Part shown: in pieces, positions 25,317 to 28,130 of the stretch
Position numbering within the stretch: the first letter of the stretch is position 1
Layout of the letters: every line of letters begins with the position of its first letter
DNA from: Pavlovales sp. CCMP2436
Taxonomy: Eukaryota; Haptophyta; Pavlovophyceae; Pavlovales
Direction: 5' to 3'
Assembly: GCA_026770615.1 (NCBI GenBank)
Contig: MU632024.1
Coordinates: forward strand, 19,856 to 47,985
Length of the DNA stretch: 28,130 nucleotides
Notes under the pieces: model-generated
Told to the model about the DNA's origin: nothing
Databases searched by the model: none
The model's input: the letters and a program-made list of their open reading frames with translations, nothing else
Position numbers and translations under genes: made by a program

Positions 25317-26381
25317 ATGGAGGGCTCAGCGAGGTCCCGTCCGGCGATGGTGGGCTTCCGTCCGGCTCGGCTCGCTGCCGTGGAGCTCGGCGGCACAACG
25401 CTGCGCGTGGCAATCGCTAAGGGTCTCCCGACCAACATCGTCACGCGTGCCACGTTCGTGTGCGACGTGCCCGAGGCCACGCTCGGCAAGGTGCGCGCCT
25501 GGCTCGCCTGCCAGACCTTCGACGCGCTCGGCGTCGCGAGCTTTGGGCCGATCGAGCCGCGCCCATCGCAGCCCAAGTACGGGTTCATCACGACGACGCC
25601 CAAGCCGGGCTGGCGCGACGTGGACGTGCTCGGAGGCCTCGGCGCGTTCGCATTTGGCGTGCCCGTCGTCTTCGACACGGACGTGAACGCGCCGGCCGTC
25701 TCCGAGTTCCGCGCGGCCGCGGCCGTCGATGAATCGCTCACGAGCTGCGCGTACATAACAATCGGCACGGGCGTGGGCGTGGGCTTGGTGGTGAGCGGGC
25801 TGCCGGTGCACGGGATGCTCCACCCAGAGGGCGGCCACTGCCCCATGCCCGCCGCGCCCGGCGACACGTGGTGCTGTCCGCTAGACTTGGCCATCCCGAA
25901 TGGCGTCGAAGCCTACGTTAGCGCGCCCGCGCTCGCCAGCCGCGCCGGCGTGAGCCAGGCCGAGCTTGCGACGCTGTCCGACTCGGACCCGATGTGGGAG
26001 TACACCGCCTATTATTTGGCCGTACTGTGCGCCAACTTGGTGCTCCTCACCTCCGTAGAGCGCATCGTCATCGGTGGCGGCGTCATGGCGCGTGCGAGCC
26101 TCTACCCAAAGGTCCGCGCCCAGCTGCTCGCGATCCTCAACGGCTACCTGCAGCTTGACCAGCTCACGCACGCTGGGGTCAACGAGTTCATCGTCCCGCC
26201 CGCGCATGGGGCGGACGCAGGCCTCGTCGGCGCGCTCACGATGGCGCACGACGCGCTCGCGGCCGCGCACGAGGCGAGGCGGCGCGCGAGATCGCGTACT
26301 CTGTCGAGCCCCTTCAGCTGGGGGGTCGCGCTCGGTGCCGCGCTGCTCGTCGGCGTGCAGGTCGGGCGCAAACTGCGCTGA
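25317..26381 (+). CDS. ROK-family sugar kinase (fructokinase-like) with C-terminal anchor
   Basis: The first ATG is 25317 (354 aa). The frame is open from 25131 and would accept an exon start after CTGCAG at 25149, adding residues such as VFIDIFTALYEWLVSYEVAA, so the N-terminus may be longer and spliced. ATP/phosphate loop: VELGGTTLRVAIA (residues 22-34). A fructokinase-like segment follows: GVASFGPIEP and GFITTTPKPGWRDV. The catalytic Asp is in FDTDVNAPAVSE (D122), then ITIGTGVGVGLV and HPEGGH. The usual zinc-binding C-x-H-x-x-C-x-E of ROK kinases is replaced: the region reads WCCPLDLAIPNGVEAYVSAP, with the His and last Cys lost. The last 20 residues (WGVALGAALLVGVQVGRKLR) form a hydrophobic tail anchor. 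It probably phosphorylates fructose or a similar sugar at a membrane surface; loss of the zinc site leaves activity uncertain. Confidence 0.8.
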   Translation: MEGSARSRPAMVGFRPARLAAVELGGTTLRVAIAKGLPTNIVTRATFVCDVPEATLGKVRAWLACQTFDALGVASFGPIEPRPSQPKYGFITTTPKPGWRDVDVLGGLGAFAFGVPVVFDTDVNAPAVSEFRAAAAVDESLTSCAYITIGTGVGVGLVVSGLPVHGMLHPEGGHCPMPAAPGDTWCCPLDLAIPNGVEAYVSAPALASRAGVSQAELATLSDSDPMWEYTAYYLAVLCANLVLLTSVERIVIGGGVMARASLYPKVRAQLLAILNGYLQLDQLTHAGVNEFIVPPAHGADAGLVGALTMAHDALAAAHEARRRARSRTLSSPFSWGVALGAALLVGVQVGRKLR

Positions 26382-26454
26382 CGCTGACGCTGAACGAGCG
26401 CGTGCCGCTTTCACTATGTAGTGTGTGTGTGGGGGGGGTGGAAGGGGGGGGGGG

Positions 26455-26481
26455 ATGGTGGCTTCGGACTGAAGCCACCAT
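26455..26481. terminator. Hairpin after the ROK kinase gene
   Basis: ATGGTGGCTTC (26455-26465) and GAAGCCACCAT (26471-26481) form a perfect 11 bp stem with loop GGACT, right after a long G-run and about 75 bases after the stop codon. It may shape the 3' end of the transcript; intrinsic termination is not expected in a eukaryote. Confidence 0.4.
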
Positions 26482-26886
26482 TGCGCGGCACGGCGTCTGC
26501 GGCTCCGCTCTGCTCCGGCTCCCAGTCTCGCCTCTCGCCTGCGATCTGGATTGGCCGCGTGTCGGGATCGTGTGCCCAACTTGCTTGGCACCCATGAAGT
26601 TTACTTAATTTCTTTTACTTCTTCGAGGAAATACTTGTTGGTCGATACGTAGGTAGTTAACTACACTTGATTTTAATTGACAGGAGCCAGTTGGCATGAG
26701 TTCGAGAGCGCTCGACAGGTTGATGCCCGATCTTGGTGCCCGCCGCCCACGCACGGTTACTCATGCTTTGAACAGTGTTTGCTGGTGGGTCAAAATCCGA
26801 ATAAGTGGCCAATCCGGGGGGAAATTCGAAAAAAGTCCGGTGAAAATCCTCCGGAGCAACTCAGTAACCGAAAGTAGTGCCGCGGA

Positions 26887-26943
26887 GTTTGTTGCAGATT
26901 CGTGAATGGGGCAGTGTGCCCCATTCACGAATCTGCAACAAAC
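26887..26943. repeat. Perfect 27 bp snap-back palindrome
   Basis: The arms 26887-26913 (starting GTTTGTTGCAGATTCG) and 26917-26943 are perfect reverse complements separated by only GTG. The flanks (CCGAAAGTAGTG before, CCACTTCGGG after) are weakly complementary. It may be a foldback element, a small-RNA precursor or a cloning/replication artefact. No gene is adjacent. Confidence 0.85.
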
Positions 26944-27121
26944 CCACTTCGGGAACCATGCCTTTCTTTTCGCTTCCGAACGCTGAGAATCGAAAATGTT
27001 AGTTACAGGGAGTATGTTATCGATCCTAGAGGCACCTGAGAGGCAGACGAGGTGGGCTCCGACCGTCGAGGAGGGCTCTATTCGACATCAGCTATCGACA
27101 CTTAGCGCGCAGGAGTGACCA

Positions 27122-27487
27122 ATGTCTACTTCTCCGTCCTGGCCACCACTTTTCCCCTCCCCAGTGCGGAATCGCGCCACTAATTCGGATTTCGACCCTG
27201 GTCTGTATAACAGTTTGAGTATATATCCTCCACCACCCATCCTTGCCCGCGCGCGCTCGCTGCACACTCAGACTGCGCGCGCGGCCGCTGGTGCCCGGGG
27301 TGCACCTTGGTTCCAGCGCACCGGCCGCTCGGCAAACGGGCCCGAGGACGCCCCTGCACACGCGGACGGCGCGTACCGTGACGACAACTGGCGCAGCCAC
27401 AATGCCGACCGGGGCGCACGCCTCGGCCGCGGTGGCCGCGGCAGCCGCGGCGGCCGCGGCGGACAGGGCACACGCACCGAAATGGAC
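27122..27487 (+). CDS. First exon of an RGG-box RNA-binding protein
   Basis: The ATG at 27122 opens a frame of 122 codons to a likely donor at ATGGAC|GTGAGC (27487/27488). The protein has an Ser/Pro-rich start (MSTSPSWPPLFPSPVRN), a middle segment PPPPILARARSLHTQ and an RGG box near its end (GRGGRGSRGGRGGQGTRTE), which in other proteins binds RNA. After the donor comes a G-rich cluster (27505-27527), the same arrangement as in introns of the giant gene. Reading through gives a short nonsense tail to 27535. The next exon is not visible; retroelement repeats follow, so the gene could be interrupted or the intron long. Confidence 0.5.
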
Positions 27488-27564
27488 GTGAGCGTTGTGT
27501 GTGTTGGGGGGGTGAGGGGGGGGGCGAACCTGTAGCAATTGCTACGAGTTCACCACCAACATCA

Positions 27565-27761
27565 CCTCTACCACCACCATCCCTACTGCCAGGACTAACG
27601 TCTGACGTCGACCAAGTCAGTGAGTGAATAACACCTGTTGAACCATGCTGAGCCGCTATATATATATCCTCTACCACCACCATCCCTGCTGCCAGGACTA
27701 ACGTCTGACGTCGACCAAGTCAGTGAGTGAACAACACCTGTTGAACCATGCTAAGCCGCTA
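27565..27761 (+). repeat. Two tandem copies of repeat family B
   Basis: Units 27565-27658 and 27668-27761, 94 bp each, share CCTCTACCACCACCATCCCT, GCCAGGACTAACGTCTGACG, TCGACCAAG and CACCTGTTGAACCATGCT, ending in AGCCGCTA followed by (TA)n. The only differences are a few point changes. A 5'-truncated relative is at 1624-1680. The constant end with an AT tail suggests a retroposed, SINE-like unit. Confidence 0.75.
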
Positions 27762-27774
27762 TATATATTTATGA

Positions 27775-27906
27775 TAGGGATTCAAGCTGGGGTCTGACTG
27801 TTCTGAATGTTGTGCTGGTCTGAGCGCTGCGACGTTAATTGCCTGCTGCGTGCCTTAGTCGGCTGCGCTGGCTTGGGCGCCACCGCGCGTGCCGATGGAT
27901 CTCCGG
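27775..27906 (-). mobile_element. 5'-truncated LINE 3' end (copy d)
   Basis: It matches copy a over its whole length with few changes (for example GCGACGTTAATTGCC instead of GCGTCGCCCATTGCC). TATATATA runs flank both ends (27761-27768 and 27906-27914), so a short AT-rich target duplication is possible. The right flank forms a TATA-like sequence upstream of the gene at 27929. Confidence 0.75.
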
Positions 27907-27914
27907 TATATATA
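27906..27914 (+). promoter_or_regulatory. TATA-like element at the LINE junction
   Basis: GTATATATAG lies 15-23 bases upstream of the ATG at 27929, directly at the edge of LINE copy d. It is close to the start codon for a TATA box, so it could be an accidental product of the AT-rich target site. Confidence 0.3.
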
Positions 27915-27928
27915 GACACCCTGTCACG

Positions 27929-28130
27929 ATGGCGGAGGCCCCCCTCCGCCTCCTCCTCGCGGTCGCCTGCACAGGCGCCGCGTTCGCTATGGGCGGCGTG
28001 CCCTCGGGCGACGTCGACATGCCGAACCTCCTCTCCTTCATCCCGCCCGCTCCGCAGCTGCGCCCCCCGCTGCTCAAGGCCATCAACGAGTCCTACGGCA
28101 AAGTCTTCCTGCTGGTGCAGAAGGCGGGGC
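27929..28130 (+). CDS. N-terminus of an exported or organelle-targeted protein (runs off the window)
   Basis: The ATG at 27929 opens a frame that is still open at the end of the window (67 codons). The first 20 residues (MAEAPLRLLLAVACTGAAFA) form a signal peptide with a likely cleavage after AFA. The mature part begins MGGVPSGDVDMPNLLSFIPP and continues with APQLRPPLLKAINESYGKVF. Such a peptide followed by a polar stretch would also fit the bipartite targeting of plastid proteins in algae with complex plastids, though no typical AF|P motif is clear. The family is not recognised. Confidence 0.65.
   Translation, partial: MAEAPLRLLLAVACTGAAFAMGGVPSGDVDMPNLLSFIPPAPQLRPPLLKAINESYGKVFLLVQKAG

Larger units (their letters stand above)
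26382..27121. other. Intergenic region with G-run and hairpins
   Basis: No gene. It holds a GT/G-run (26420-26454), an 11 bp-stem hairpin and a 27 bp perfect hairpin, both listed separately. Short open frames at 26402-26608 and 26677-26905 cross these structures and show no protein character. Confidence 0.5.

Overview
The window looks like nuclear DNA of a GC-rich unicellular eukaryote, most likely a microalga (haptophyte-like or another chlorophyll-c lineage; this assignment is inference). The reasons are GT-AG introns with pyrimidine-rich acceptors, long very GC-rich multidomain genes, AT-rich introns and intergenic DNA, non-LTR retrotransposon debris, and AT-rich islands of decayed genes that look viral.

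Layout. 1-453: 3' part of a minus-strand gene that leaves the window, with one in-frame stop. 590-1880: GC-rich repeats, an AT-rich tandem repeat and a 165 bp TIR element. 2056-3151: three small plus-strand ORFs, two with membrane segments, possibly viral remnants. 3131-3665: two 5'-truncated copies of a LINE-like family, one with a 10-11 bp target-site duplication. 4341-12664: one giant gene (three exons, 2666 aa) with an ARM/HEAT-like N-terminus, MORN repeats, a PHD-like zinc finger, a ubiquitin-like domain, ankyrin repeats, a long Ala/Pro-rich linker and an acidic tail. 12965-14440: a satellite-like GAACGGATAC repeat, a second TIR element and the 3' end of a LINE with an (AT)20 tail. 14441-16141: the 5' part of a LINE-type reverse-transcriptase element carrying a recognisable group I intron catalytic core. 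16150-19240: an AT-rich, decayed, virus-like island with lectin/LamG-like structural proteins. 19362-19840: a 41 bp-arm hairpin carrying a tiny LINE insertion, then tandem repeats. 20244-22843: a spliced, frameshifted transposase-derived (RNase H-fold) gene. 23241-24461 (minus): an unknown gene. 25317-26381: a ROK-family sugar kinase with a C-terminal hydrophobic anchor. 27122-27487: first exon of an RGG-box protein. 27565-27906: retroelement repeats. 27929-end: start of a secreted or organelle-targeted protein.

The ordinary host genes (left edge, giant gene, minus-strand gene, ROK kinase, RGG protein, signal-peptide protein) do not form an obvious pathway. Between them lies accessory DNA in which retroelements landed in and beside viral remnants. 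The most unusual item is the group I intron core at about 14801-15345, because nuclear group I introns are otherwise known mainly from rRNA genes and here it sits immediately upstream of a retrotransposon reverse-transcriptase reading frame.
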